A stretch of 64,000 nucleotides of DNA from Pelomonas sp. BJYL3 (GCF_027257975.1 NZ_JANZKX010000002.1:682001-746000); one strand, 5' to 3'; positions 48,558 through 57,035 are shown, counted from the first letter of the stretch. A program made the numbers and translations. The notes: a model not told the origin generated them from the sequence alone.

Positions 48558-49765
48558 CAAGCACCGCTGGCGGTGCCGCCGGCGGCCGGATGCTGCGCCG
48601 TCTGCAGACGCCCCAGCCCCATCAGCGTCCCGAAGGCCAGCAGGCCCAGCGCGGTGGTGAGCCAGAGGGCCTGCCCCTGCCAGCGGTCCAGCGCGAGGCC
48701 GAACAGCCACGGCGCGAAGGCCTGGGCGACGCGCGCCGGCAGCATCAACAGACCCTGCCGATGGCCGTAGCCTTGTGCGCCGAAGATCACCAGCGGCAAG
48801 GTGCCCTTGGCGATGGTCAGCACGCCATTGCCTGCCCCATGCAGGATGCCGAATGCCGCCCCCGCCGGGCCACCGAGGATCAGAAGACCGAGCGCGCCCA
48901 GCGGGTGCGCCAGCGTGGCCAGGCGAGCCGACAGCAGCGGATGCACGCGGCGCAGGAATCCAAACTCGAACAGGCGCGCGGCCACCTGCGAGGGACCGAT
49001 CAGTGCAGCAATGGCCACGGCACCCGCCACCCCAATGCCGAAGCCCTGGAGCAAGCGCGGGAAGTGCGCGGCCATGGCGGTGCTGGTGAACCAGGTCGTG
49101 GCGAACACCAGGGACAGGGCCAGTACGGGGCCCAGGCCCGGCTCGGGGGTGGCCGCCGGCTCATCTGAATCGCCCCGGCTCGGGCCGGCTGCATCGTGTG
49201 CCGCTTCGGCCCGCGGCAGGCTCAGGTTCAGGGGCAGCCCCACCAGCACATGCAGCGCGGCCCAGGTCCAGCAGGCCTCGCGCCAGCCCCACTGCGCGCT
49301 CAGCCAGGCACTCAGCGGCCAGCCCACCGTGCTGGCGAAGCCGGCGATGAGGGTGATGCCGGTGATCATCTGGCGGGACTCCAGCCGATGCAGGCGGACC
49401 AGCGTCGCGAAGGCGGCCTCGTACAGCCCGCTGCCCATCGCGAGGCCCATGACCACCCAGGCCAGCAGCAGGCTGGTGAAGCCCGTGCTCGTCGCCATCA
49501 GCGCCAGGCCGGCCGCGAAGAGGCCGCTGGTGGCGGCGAGCACGCGCCGGCCGCCTTGCTGGTCGATCATCCGCCCCGCATGCGGGCCGACCAGTGCCGA
49601 CACCACCAGGGCCACCGAGAAGGCCGCGAAGATGTCGGGTGCGGCCAGCCCCAGCGAGCGGGCCATGGGCTGGGCCAGCATCGCCGGGAGATAGTAGGAC
49701 GAGGCCCAGGCCAGGGTCTGGGCCAGGCCCAGCGCGATGACCGTCGTGGTGCGGCGCTGGCGCAT
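48557..49765 (-). CDS. MFS transporter within the arsenic island
   Basis: The 402-aa membrane protein has the 12-helix major facilitator layout, beginning MRQRRTTTVIALGLAQTLAWASSYYLPAMLA, with GPHAGRMIDQQGGRRVLA as the loop 2-3 motif and a central charged loop (about residues 195-215). Its start lies two bases after the stop of the ArsN2-ArsO-like gene, which points to a role in moving arsenic species or in a linked pathway. It resembles the general MFS members seen in arsenic islands, but it is not clearly ArsJ or ArsK. Confidence 0.88.
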   Translation of the reverse strand: MRQRRTTTVIALGLAQTLAWASSYYLPAMLAQPMARSLGLAAPDIFAAFSVALVVSALVGPHAGRMIDQQGGRRVLAATSGLFAAGLALMATSTGFTSLLLAWVVMGLAMGSGLYEAAFATLVRLHRLESRQMITGITLIAGFASTVGWPLSAWLSAQWGWREACWTWAALHVLVGLPLNLSLPRAEAAHDAAGPSRGDSDEPAATPEPGLGPVLALSLVFATTWFTSTAMAAHFPRLLQGFGIGVAGAVAIAALIGPSQVAARLFEFGFLRRVHPLLSARLATLAHPLGALGLLILGGPAGAAFGILHGAGNGVLTIAKGTLPLVIFGAQGYGHRQGLLMLPARVAQAFAPWLFGLALDRWQGQALWLTTALGLLAFGTLMGLGRLQTAQHPAAGGTASGA

Positions 49766-49767
49766 GC

Positions 49768-51660
49768 TCAGCCGCAGCACCGGGCGGCAGGCGCTGCCGC
49801 TTCCCGGGTGGGCTTGGGGCCGCAGCAGGACGCGCGTGCCGGGGCAGTGACCGAGAGGGGTGAGACCACCTCGGCAGGCGCCTCGGCGGCAGGCCTCTGC
49901 TCGGCCGGGGCGCCGCAGCAGGCGCTGCTGCCTGCATCCGCCTCGGCGGCGTCGAGGGAGCACACGCCCGTCTCCGGCAGATCCAGCTCGACCCGGTCGG
50001 CAGCCTCCAGGTCACCCGCCAGCGCGGCGACGACGGAGCGCGCCTGTTCGAAGCCGGTGGCCATCAGAAAGGTCGGCGCACGGCCATAGCTCTTCACGCC
50101 CACGGTGTAGAAGCCCGGCTCCGGGTGCGACAGCTCGCGATGGCCGTGCGGCCGCACGGTGCCGCAGCTGTGCAGGTTCGGGTCGATCAGCGGGCCCAGG
50201 GCCTCGGTGGACTCCAGCCAGGGATCGAGCTTGAGGCGCAGCTCGCTGCCGATGCGCAAGTCGGGGCGCTGGCCGGTGGCGCAGATGATCTCGTCGATGC
50301 CGGGCACCTCGATGGGCCGCTGCTGCGCATCCGTGCCCAGGACGGTCAGCTGGCCCGAGGCCTCCCGGCGGACCTCGGTGATGCGCAGGCCGCTGAAGAA
50401 CTCCATCTCCGCGCTCTCGCGCAGGCGCTGCAGCGCGCTGCCGAGCTCGCCGCGCGCAGGCAGCGCATCCGCACTGCCACCGCCGAAGACGCGTTGCAGC
50501 GAGGGCGAGCGCACCGCCCATGCCAGCCGGGTGCCCGGGGCCTGCCGGGCCAGCTCGGCCAGGTACAGCAGGGCGTTGGCCGCCGAGTGCCCGGCGCCCA
50601 CCACCAGGGTCCGCTTGCCCGTGTAGCGCAGGCGCTGCGTGCCGAGCACGTCGGGGATGCCATGGAAGATCTGAGACGCCGCTGCCGCCTCACCGAGCGC
50701 CGGCAGGCCATTGGCGCCCAGGGGATTGGGCGTGCTCCAGGTGCCTGTGGCGTCGATGACGGCGCGGGCGCGCAAGCTCTGCTCGCGCCCGTCCTGCACA
50801 TAGCGCACGACAAAGGCGGCCTGGTCTCTCCCGGTGCTCTTGACCTTGTCGTAGCCCTCTCGGCTGAGGGCGGTCACGCGGGCCCCGAGCTTCAAGGCGC
50901 GAGCCACCGCAGGCAGTGCTGCGAAAGGCTTCAGCACGCGCTCGACCACCTCGGCCGCGAGCGGCAGTTCAGCGTCAGGTGGAGCCATCCAGCCGGTCGG
51001 CGCCAGCAGCCGGGCCATGCTGGCGTCGATGTTGTACTGCCAGGGGGAGAACAGGCGCACATGGCCGTAGTCCTGGAGATGGGAGCCCACCTCACGCCCG
51101 GCTTCCAGCACCACGAAGGGCAGGCCGCGCTCGATCAGCTGGGCTGCCGCGGCCAGGCCCACCGGGCCTGCGCCGAGCACGGCGACGGGCAGACCGTCCT
51201 GCGCCTTCGGCAGCTCACGCAGGGTCAGGCTCATGAAGGCGGCGCAGGCCGGGCAGGCGCCCTGGAACTCGGCCGAGGCCTTGAGGGCCGCCGGCGCCTC
51301 CGCCAGCGTGCCGCGCTTGAAGCCGTACTGCGCGAAGTACTCCGGCGCGGTGACGGTCAGCAGGTGCAGCGAGGCGATGTCCCGGGCGCGCGCCTGCTGC
51401 AGCAGGGTCTGCAGCATCAGTCGGCCGATGCCCTTCTTGTGCAGCCCCGGGGCCACGGCCACGGAGCGCAGCAGCGCCACGGCGCCATAGACCTCGGCGC
51501 CGGCACAGCCGACGACCTCGCCGTTCGAGACGGCCAGCACATAGGTCGCGAGGTGCTCGCGAGCCCCTTCGGTGGGGAGCTTGTTGGCCAGCAGCAGGGC
51601 CTCGATGGCGGGCCAGTCGGAGGCGCCGGCCTGGCGAAGGGAGACGGGGTTCAGCAGCAT
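49768..51660 (-). CDS. Fusion of an ArsN2-type N-acetyltransferase and an ArsO-like flavin monooxygenase with Cys-rich tail
   Basis: The 630-aa protein has two parts. Residues 1-150 form a GNAT domain: LHKKGIGRLMLQTLLQQARA as the acetyl-CoA loop, TVTAPEYFAQYGFKRG and the CPACAAFM ending typical of ArsN2 in arsenic operons. Residues 157-570 form an FAD/NADPH monooxygenase with VLGAGPVGLAAA (163-168), YNIDASMARLLAPTGWM and a second Rossmann site VVGAGHSAANA. The tail carries three CCG motifs (SSACCGAP, ASCCGPK, and the last residues ARCCG), possible arsenic ligands. ATG 51660 overlaps the marR stop by ten bases. Fusion of these functions is unusual. Confidence 0.87.
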   Translation of the reverse strand: MLLNPVSLRQAGASDWPAIEALLLANKLPTEGAREHLATYVLAVSNGEVVGCAGAEVYGAVALLRSVAVAPGLHKKGIGRLMLQTLLQQARARDIASLHLLTVTAPEYFAQYGFKRGTLAEAPAALKASAEFQGACPACAAFMSLTLRELPKAQDGLPVAVLGAGPVGLAAAAQLIERGLPFVVLEAGREVGSHLQDYGHVRLFSPWQYNIDASMARLLAPTGWMAPPDAELPLAAEVVERVLKPFAALPAVARALKLGARVTALSREGYDKVKSTGRDQAAFVVRYVQDGREQSLRARAVIDATGTWSTPNPLGANGLPALGEAAAASQIFHGIPDVLGTQRLRYTGKRTLVVGAGHSAANALLYLAELARQAPGTRLAWAVRSPSLQRVFGGGSADALPARGELGSALQRLRESAEMEFFSGLRITEVRREASGQLTVLGTDAQQRPIEVPGIDEIICATGQRPDLRIGSELRLKLDPWLESTEALGPLIDPNLHSCGTVRPHGHRELSHPEPGFYTVGVKSYGRAPTFLMATGFEQARSVVAALAGDLEAADRVELDLPETGVCSLDAAEADAGSSACCGAPAEQRPAAEAPAEVVSPLSVTAPARASCCGPKPTREAAAPAARCCG

Positions 51661-52166
51661 GATGGTTTGTCCTTGACGTTCTTGACGTCCTTGGCCTCGG
51701 GCGGCGGGAGGCAGCACATCGCCGCCTGGTCTTCCCGCAGGGCCTGAAGCAGCAGCAACAGGGATTGCTCGACGGCAGCGCGCTGGCGCTCACCCAGGCG
51801 GTCCAGCAGCTGGTCCGCGTGGGCGTCGAGCGTGTGATTCAGCTCACGGACGGTGCGCACGCCGTCGGCGGTGAGCGTGACGAGCCAGCTCCTTGCGTCG
51901 GACGGGTTCGGCTCCTTGGTCACCCAGCCACGGGCTGCCATGGCTTCCACCGCGCGCGACACCCAGCTCTTCTCCAGGCTGACCCGCGTGCCCAGCTCCG
52001 ACAGCGGCAAGGGCCCGGAGCGCGCCAGCTCGGTCAGCAGGTGGCACTGGGTGCTGGTGGTGCGACAGCAGTCCGCGACCACGCGCTGCGCCCGCGTGTA
52101 GAGGCGAGCCACTTCGCGCAGCAGGCTGCCAGGGCTGGACGTGGAGGGAGCTGATGCTTGAGGCAT
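51651..52166 (-). CDS. MarR-family regulator with cysteine-pair motifs, arsenic-linked
   Basis: The 171-aa protein has the MarR winged helix (LPLSELGTRVSLEKSWVSRAVEAMAARGWVTKEPNPSDARSWLV) preceded by CCRTTSTQC (Cys33, Cys34, Cys41). It ends with MCC (Cys151-152) and a final CC (170-171). Ordinary MarR proteins rarely have such pairs; they could bind trivalent arsenicals and release DNA. It heads the operon containing the ArsN2-ArsO-like gene and has a good promoter with symmetric elements upstream. Confidence 0.88.
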   Translation of the reverse strand: MPQASAPSTSSPGSLLREVARLYTRAQRVVADCCRTTSTQCHLLTELARSGPLPLSELGTRVSLEKSWVSRAVEAMAARGWVTKEPNPSDARSWLVTLTADGVRTVRELNHTLDAHADQLLDRLGERQRAAVEQSLLLLLQALREDQAAMCCLPPPEAKDVKNVKDKPSCC

Positions 52167-52195
52167 GTGGGTGTGTATAGCAACGACTTGAGCGC

Positions 52196-52234
52196 ACGAT
52201 AGGAAGCTCCGTACAGGTTGTCAATAGCAACTAT
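52196..52234 (-). promoter_or_regulatory. Sigma-70 promoter and likely operator of the marR operon
   Basis: On the minus strand TTGACA (52219-52224) and TATCGT (52196-52201) are exactly 17 bases apart. The ATAG-CAA-CTAT inverted repeat at 52224-52234 touches the -35 box. A second ATAGCAAC copy at 52177-52184 falls in the leader. Autoregulation by the MarR-type protein would fit. Confidence 0.65.
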
Positions 52235-52242
52235 CTGGACCA

Positions 52243-52265
52243 AGAAAACGGGGCTGCGGCCCCGT
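52243..52265 (-). terminator. Candidate hairpin between the aquaporin gene and the marR promoter
   Basis: ACGGGGC and GCCCCGT form a 7-bp stem with a four-base loop, followed on the minus strand by TTTTCTT. It lies 12 bases after the aquaporin stop and separates the arsR-arsC-aquaporin transcript from the marR operon. Confidence 0.8.
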
Positions 52266-52276
52266 GCGTCAGGGGG

Positions 52277-52978
52277 TCAGGTCTTGTGGGCCTGCCTCGG
52301 TTCTTCATCCGAGTCCCGAGCCGATGCGCCCCTGGGCAAGAGCAGGCGCGCCACGCCGACGGCAAGCCCCGCGCCCACTAGTTGCGCCAGCACAAAGCCG
52401 GGTGCGCTGGCGGGGGCGATGCCAGCGAAGCTGTCGCTGAACATGCGACCGAACACCGCGGCGGGATTGGCAAATGACGTGGAGGCCGTGAACCAGTAGG
52501 CCGCCCCGATGTAGGCGGCGACGAGGGACGAGGCCCGGCCGGCCGGCGCGCGCAGGATCACCAGCAACAGCCCGAAGGTGGCCACGGCTTCGGCGATCCA
52601 CTGCCCCGTGCCGCCCCTCAGCTTGCCCGACCACTGCAGGATGCTCAGGTCGAACATGGCATGCGCCAGCCAGGCACCCATCATGGCGCCGAGCAGCTGG
52701 ACCAGCACGTAAGGCCCGAGAAGGCCCATGGGCAACTCGCCTCGGGCGGCCATCACCAGCGACACCGCCGGATTGAAGTGCGCGCCGCTGAGCGGGCCGA
52801 ACACCTCGATGAGGACATAGAGGCCGCCCACCGTGGCCGCCGTATTGGCCAGCAGCGCGAGGGCCACGTTGCCGCCGGCCAAGTGCTCGGCCATGATGCC
52901 GGAGCCGATCACCACGGCCAGCAGCAGCGCCGTGCCCAGGCCTTCGGCCAGCAGCTTCTGAGAGGGGCTTGCAGTCAT
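52277..52978 (-). CDS. MIP-family aquaporin of the arsenic island (AqpS-like)
   Basis: The 233-aa channel has six helices and both asparagine boxes: HFNPAVSL (Asn69) and FANPAAVF (Asn171). In arsenic operons such channels let arsenite leave down its gradient after arsenate reduction, as shown for AqpS in Sinorhizobium. It follows arsC by ten bases, so the pair could form that detoxification route here. The C-terminal tail is short and charged. Confidence 0.9.
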   Translation of the reverse strand: MTASPSQKLLAEGLGTALLLAVVIGSGIMAEHLAGGNVALALLANTAATVGGLYVLIEVFGPLSGAHFNPAVSLVMAARGELPMGLLGPYVLVQLLGAMMGAWLAHAMFDLSILQWSGKLRGGTGQWIAEAVATFGLLLVILRAPAGRASSLVAAYIGAAYWFTASTSFANPAAVFGRMFSDSFAGIAPASAPGFVLAQLVGAGLAVGVARLLLPRGASARDSDEEPRQAHKT

Positions 52979-52988
52979 GGCGTGCGTC

Positions 52989-53492
52989 TCAGCTCTTGGC
53001 GATAGCGTTTAGAGCCGCCAGCAGTTCGGGCTTGCCCAGGGTCTCAAGCGGCAGCGCCAGCAGTTGCAGCATGCGATAGCCAATCGCCTGGCGGGTCAGC
53101 TCGAAGGCGCGGCGCTTGCCCTCGTCGCCCCCTTCGGCATTGGAGGGATCGGGGTAGCCCCAGTGCACCTTCACCGGCTGGCCCTGGCCGCCGAAGAAGA
53201 CCGGGCACTGCTCGGCCGCCGCGCTGTCGCAGACGGTGATCACGATGGACAGCGGCGGCGCCTCGGGCGTGGTGAACTCGTCCCAGCTCTTGCTGCGGTA
53301 GCCGCTGACGTCGACACCTGCGTTGCTCAGGGCCTCGAGCGCGAAGGGGTTGAGGCGGCCGCTGGGCGCGCTGCCGGCGCTGAAGGCCTTCACGTCCTTG
53401 CCCAGCCTGGCGGCGAGATGGTTCAGCATGCCCTCGGAGAGCACGCTGCGGGCGGAGTTGTGGGTGCAGAGGATGAGGACGTTGGTGGTCAT
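52989..53492 (-). CDS. arsC: Arsenate reductase, low-molecular-weight phosphatase type
   Basis: The 167-aa cytoplasmic enzyme reduces arsenate to arsenite. It carries the phosphatase-like P-loop LCTHNSARS with nucleophile Cys9, followed by FSAGSAPSGRLNPFALEAL and SKSWDEF, the general acid/base region DSAAAEQCPVFF and WGYPDPSNAEG. The longer C-terminal part is typical of proteobacterial ArsC in operons with arsR. The ATG at 53492 is the family start; the longer frame upstream runs across the arsR gene. Confidence 0.93.
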   Translation of the reverse strand: MTTNVLILCTHNSARSVLSEGMLNHLAARLGKDVKAFSAGSAPSGRLNPFALEALSNAGVDVSGYRSKSWDEFTTPEAPPLSIVITVCDSAAAEQCPVFFGGQGQPVKVHWGYPDPSNAEGGDEGKRRAFELTRQAIGYRMLQLLALPLETLGKPELLAALNAIAKS

Positions 53493-53539
53493 GAGTCGGA
53501 CTTGGGTGGGTCGCGGGGCTGCCGGCGCAATGCGCTCGC

Positions 53540-53863
53540 TCAGCAGGCGCAATGGTTCGACGAGGCGGGCAGGCAGGCCTCGCCCTGGCAGCAGTTCTCC
53601 GTGAGAAAAGCCAACAGCTCGTTCATGTGTTCGAAGGCGGCGCGGTACACCACATTGCGGCTGATCCGCTCCTGCGTCACCAGACCGGCATGGCTCAGCT
53701 CCTTCAGGTGGAAGGACAGGGTCGCAGCTGGCACCTCCAGCGCTTGCGCAAGCGCGCCAGGCGTCAGGCCTTGTGGGCCTGCAACGACCAGCAGACGGAA
53801 CACCTTGAGCCGATGGGCTTGCGCCAGGGCCGCGAGGGAACGGACGACTTGTTGCTCTTCCAT
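53540..53863 (-). CDS. arsR: ArsR-family metalloregulator
   Basis: The 107-aa repressor has the winged helix (LTPGALAQALEVPAATLSFHLKELSHAGLVTQER). It lacks the ELCVCDL metal site of helix 3 found in enteric ArsR. Instead its C terminus holds NCCQGEAC (Cys91, Cys92, Cys97) and HCAC (Cys105, Cys107), like the Acidithiobacillus-type ArsR that binds arsenite through a C-terminal CC-x-C set. It should repress its own transcript and arsDA in the absence of arsenite. The ATG lies only eight bases from the operator-like palindrome. Confidence 0.93.
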   Translation of the reverse strand: MEEQQVVRSLAALAQAHRLKVFRLLVVAGPQGLTPGALAQALEVPAATLSFHLKELSHAGLVTQERISRNVVYRAAFEHMNELLAFLTENCCQGEACLPASSNHCAC

Positions 53864-53871
53864 AGGTTGAT

Positions 53872-53901
53872 AATTCTATAGAATTGGAAATATTGACGCA
53901 A
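53872..53901. promoter_or_regulatory. ArsR operator palindrome overlapping the arsR promoter
   Basis: AATTCTATAGAATT at 53872-53885 is a perfect 14-bp palindrome. On the minus strand TTGCGT (53896-53901) and TAGAAT (53873-53878) are 17 bases apart, so the palindrome covers the -10 box. Predicted transcription starts within a few bases of the arsR ATG, so its mRNA is close to leaderless. On the plus strand TTGATA at 53868 and TATTGA at 53891 might serve arsD. Confidence 0.75.
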
Positions 53902-53971
53902 GACAAGGCGCAGGCCCGACCGCTGCGCGAACCTTGTGCTGGTTCAATCGCAACAAGTCCGGGAGTTCACG

Positions 53972-54331
53972 ATGCCTACCCTCCAGATCTTTGATCCCGC
54001 CCTGTGCTGCAGCAGCGGCGTCTGCGGCCAGGATGTCGATGCCCAACTGGTCCAGGCGGCGGCCGATGTCGACTGGGCCAAGGGCCAGGGCGCGTCCATT
54101 GAGCGCTTCAACCTGGCCCAGCAGCCTCTGGTCTTCGCCCAGAACGAGGCCGTGCGCGCCTTCCTGGAGCGGTCCGGGCAGGACGCCCTGCCGATCACCT
54201 TGCTGGACGGCCAGATCGTGCTCGCGGGGCGCTACCCCAGCCGTCAGCAGCTGGCGCAATGGACTGGCTTAACGACCGTCAGCGGTGGCGTGAGCGCCGG
54301 CAGCTGCTGCGGCGGCGGCAAGTGCTGCTGA
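53972..54331 (+). CDS. arsD: Arsenite metallochaperone ArsD
   Basis: The 119-aa protein delivers arsenite to the ATPase ArsA. The conserved thiols are at their usual places: Cys12-Cys13 and Cys18 (LCCSSGVC), plus C-terminal Cys112-Cys113 and Cys118-Cys119. ITLLDGQIVLAGRYPSRQQLAQW is the family's C-terminal block. The ATG at 53972 follows GGGAG. It precedes arsA by 13 bases and diverges from arsR, sharing the palindromic control site. Confidence 0.95.
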   Translation: MPTLQIFDPALCCSSGVCGQDVDAQLVQAAADVDWAKGQGASIERFNLAQQPLVFAQNEAVRAFLERSGQDALPITLLDGQIVLAGRYPSRQQLAQWTGLTTVSGGVSAGSCCGGGKCC

Positions 54332-54344
54332 CCCGGGAGGCCCC

Positions 54345-56108
54345 ATGAAGTTCATTGAGCAGCTGCCCCGCTTCGCGTTCTTCACCGGCAAAGGGGGCGT
54401 CGGCAAGACCTCCCTCGCCTGCGCCACGGCCGTCAAGTTGGCGGAGGCCGGGCGGCGTGTGTTGCTGGTCAGCACCGACCCGGCCTCCAACGTGGGCCAG
54501 GTCTTTGGCATCCGCATCGGCAACCAGATCACCGCAGTGCCTGAGGTGCCCATGCTCTGGGCCATGGAGATCGACCCGCAGGCCGCCGCCCAGGGCTACC
54601 GGGACCGCATCGTCGGACCGGTGCGAGGCGTACTGCCGGCCGATGTCGTCCAGGGCATCGAGGAGCAGCTGTCCGGGGCCTGCACCACGGAGATCGCCGC
54701 CTTCGACGAGTTCACGGGCCTGCTCACGGATGAGTCGCTGGTCCAGCGTTTCGACCATGTCCTCTTCGACACGGCGCCGACGGGGCACACCATCCGCCTG
54801 CTCCAGCTGCCGGGCGCCTGGAACAGCTTCCTCGAGGCCGGCAAGGGCGATGCGTCCTGCCTCGGACCCCTGGCCGGCCTAGAGAAGCAGCGCGCGCAGT
54901 ACAAGGCGGCCGTGGATGCCCTGGCCGACCCGGCTCGCACACGCTTGATCCTCGTGGCCCGCGCCCAGGCCTCGACCTTGCGCGAGGTCGCGCGCACCCA
55001 CGAAGAGCTGGCCCGCATCGGTCTGACACGGCAGCATCTGGTCATCAACGGTGTCATGCCTGCTGCCGAAGGCGCGAACGATCCCTTGGCCGCCGCCGTG
55101 GTGCGGCGCGAGCAGGCCGCCCTCGCCGCCATGCCCGAGGTCCTGGGCGGGCTGCCCGTGGACCAGGTCCCGTTGAAGGCCTTCGATCTGGTCGGTCTGG
55201 ATGCGCTGCGCCAGTTCCTGGATGCACCGCGGCCTCAGGAGCGGTCCGCCGATGCCGCGCCCGGCGAGCCTCTTGCTGCTCCCACGCTGGCCCAGCTGGT
55301 GGACGACCTGGCGGCGCCGGGGCATGGGCTCATCATGGTGATGGGCAAGGGTGGCGTCGGCAAGACGACGCTGGCGGCGGCCGTTGCCGTTGAGCTTGCG
55401 CGACGAGGCTTGCCGGTGCACCTCACCACCTCGGACCCTGCCGCCCACCTGTCAGAGACGCTGGCGGGCCAGATGGAGCACCTGACCGTCAGCCGCATAG
55501 ACCCCCGCGTGGAAACCCAGCGCTACCGCGACCAGGTCCTGGCGACCAAGGGCAAGAACCTGGACGCCCAGGGCCGCGCCTTGCTGGAAGAGGACCTGCG
55601 CTCGCCCTGCACCGAGGAGATCGCCGTCTTCCAGGCCTTCTCACGCATCATCCGCGAGGCCGGCCGCAAGTTCGTCGTGATGGACACGGCCCCCACGGGG
55701 CATACCCTGCTGCTGCTGGATGCCACCGGGGCCTATCACCGGGAGATCGCCCGGCAGATGTCAGGCTCGGGCGTGCACTTCACGACGCCGATGATGCAGC
55801 TGCAGGACGAGGCGCGCACCAAGGTCCTGATCGCGACCCTGGCCGAGAACACGCCCGTGCAGGAGGCCGCTCTGTTGCAGGAGGACCTGCGCCGGGCAGG
55901 CATCGAGCCCTGGGCCTGGGTGGTCAACAACAGCGTGGCGGTGACGCCGACCCAGTCGCCGTTGCTGCGTGCCCGGGCGGCCCGGGAGCGGCCCTTCATC
56001 GACGCCGTGGCGCAGCGCCACGCCAAGCGCCATGCCGTGGTGCCCCTGATGGCGGAGGAGCCGGTCGGGGTGGCGCGGCTGCTGGCGCTGGCAGGCGGGC
56101 CGCGCTAG
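54345..56108 (+). CDS. arsA: Arsenite-stimulated ATPase ArsA
   Basis: The 587-aa ATPase has two homologous halves, each with a P-loop GKGGVGKT (residues 15-22 and 334-341) and the DTAPTGHT signature. The three arsenite-binding cysteines fall at residues 113, 172 and 422, the same numbers as in the enteric plasmid ArsA. It normally energises ArsB or Acr3, but no such pump is found in the window. It is co-transcribed with arsD. No gene follows on this strand for the remainder of the window. Confidence 0.96.
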   Translation: MKFIEQLPRFAFFTGKGGVGKTSLACATAVKLAEAGRRVLLVSTDPASNVGQVFGIRIGNQITAVPEVPMLWAMEIDPQAAAQGYRDRIVGPVRGVLPADVVQGIEEQLSGACTTEIAAFDEFTGLLTDESLVQRFDHVLFDTAPTGHTIRLLQLPGAWNSFLEAGKGDASCLGPLAGLEKQRAQYKAAVDALADPARTRLILVARAQASTLREVARTHEELARIGLTRQHLVINGVMPAAEGANDPLAAAVVRREQAALAAMPEVLGGLPVDQVPLKAFDLVGLDALRQFLDAPRPQERSADAAPGEPLAAPTLAQLVDDLAAPGHGLIMVMGKGGVGKTTLAAAVAVELARRGLPVHLTTSDPAAHLSETLAGQMEHLTVSRIDPRVETQRYRDQVLATKGKNLDAQGRALLEEDLRSPCTEEIAVFQAFSRIIREAGRKFVVMDTAPTGHTLLLLDATGAYHREIARQMSGSGVHFTTPMMQLQDEARTKVLIATLAENTPVQEAALLQEDLRRAGIEPWAWVVNNSVAVTPTQSPLLRARAARERPFIDAVAQRHAKRHAVVPLMAEEPVGVARLLALAGGPR

Positions 56109-56306
56109 GACGGCCGCGGCGCGGGGGCACTTCCGGTGCGCAAGGAGGGATGGGGTCCGGAGCGAGATGGAGAGGGGGCTGTGGCAAGACCTGGCCCTGG
56201 CTTGGACTCACAATGGGACTCAGGAAGGGCGTGCGGCCCTGCCTCCGGGCGCGCCAGGTCTGAGGGCTGTTGCGCCATGGAGGGGCCCGCTCCAGTCCCG
56301 CCTCCA

Positions 56307-57035
56307 TCAGCACCCCGCCGGCACCCGCCGCTGCGGCGGCCCCTGCAACTGCCAGGCCCACTGGTGATACACCGCCCGCGCCATGCGCTGCAATTGAAGC
56401 GTGCGCGCCGGCAGGTCTCGAAGCATGTCTCCCCAACGTTGCACCGCTGGGCCACGCAGCCCTTCGACCTCTGCCCGCCCGGCTTCGCACCAGCGGCGCA
56501 ACCCTGCTTCGCTGACTTCCAGATGGCACTGGAAGCCCAGATGCGGCCCCAGCGAGAAGGCCTTGTTCAGGCAGTGGGTCCCGAAGAGCAGGCGCCGTGC
56601 ACCGCGGGGGATCTCGAAGGTGTCGTAGTGCCAGTTGAACACCTGCAGCTCTTGCGCCCCGCAAAACAGACGGCGCCCCTCCGGCGTGACCCAGACGCGC
56701 GACCAACCCACGTTGGGCCATGCGTTGCGGCCGACCTGGGCGCCGGCCGCCAGCGCGAGCTGCTGCGCGCCGAAGCAGTGGGCCAGCACGGGCACCGCGT
56801 GCTGCAGCGCCTGCTTCAGCAGGGCGCGCTCGGCGGCGATCCATGACAGCGGGTCATGCACGCTGTGGTCGCTGCCCAGCGCTGCGATTCCCGCGAACTC
56901 CCGGACATCAACCGGGATTCGGTCCCCCTGGTCCGGCCGGATGACCACAGTCTCGAGGCCTTCGTCGCCGAGGCATTGCTGGAGGAAGTCGGGGCCCTGC
57001 AGGTCTTCGTGTTGCAGGATGAGGATGGCTCTCAT
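56307..57035 (-). CDS. Class I glutamine amidotransferase-like protein
   Basis: The 242-aa protein has the triad of class I amidotransferases: Cys87 in LAHCFGAQ, His171 and Glu173 in FQCHLEVSE, plus VFNWHYDTFEIP. It resembles the stand-alone GuaA-like/GATase1 group that acts on glutamine conjugates or glutamyl amides. The ATG at 57035 starts MRAILILQHEDL, the usual family start; 22 in-frame codons upstream are unlikely. About 120 bases separate it from kdpE upstream on the same strand; it may be an independent gene. Confidence 0.88.
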   Translation of the reverse strand: MRAILILQHEDLQGPDFLQQCLGDEGLETVVIRPDQGDRIPVDVREFAGIAALGSDHSVHDPLSWIAAERALLKQALQHAVPVLAHCFGAQQLALAAGAQVGRNAWPNVGWSRVWVTPEGRRLFCGAQELQVFNWHYDTFEIPRGARRLLFGTHCLNKAFSLGPHLGFQCHLEVSEAGLRRWCEAGRAEVEGLRGPAVQRWGDMLRDLPARTLQLQRMARAVYHQWAWQLQGPPQRRVPAGC

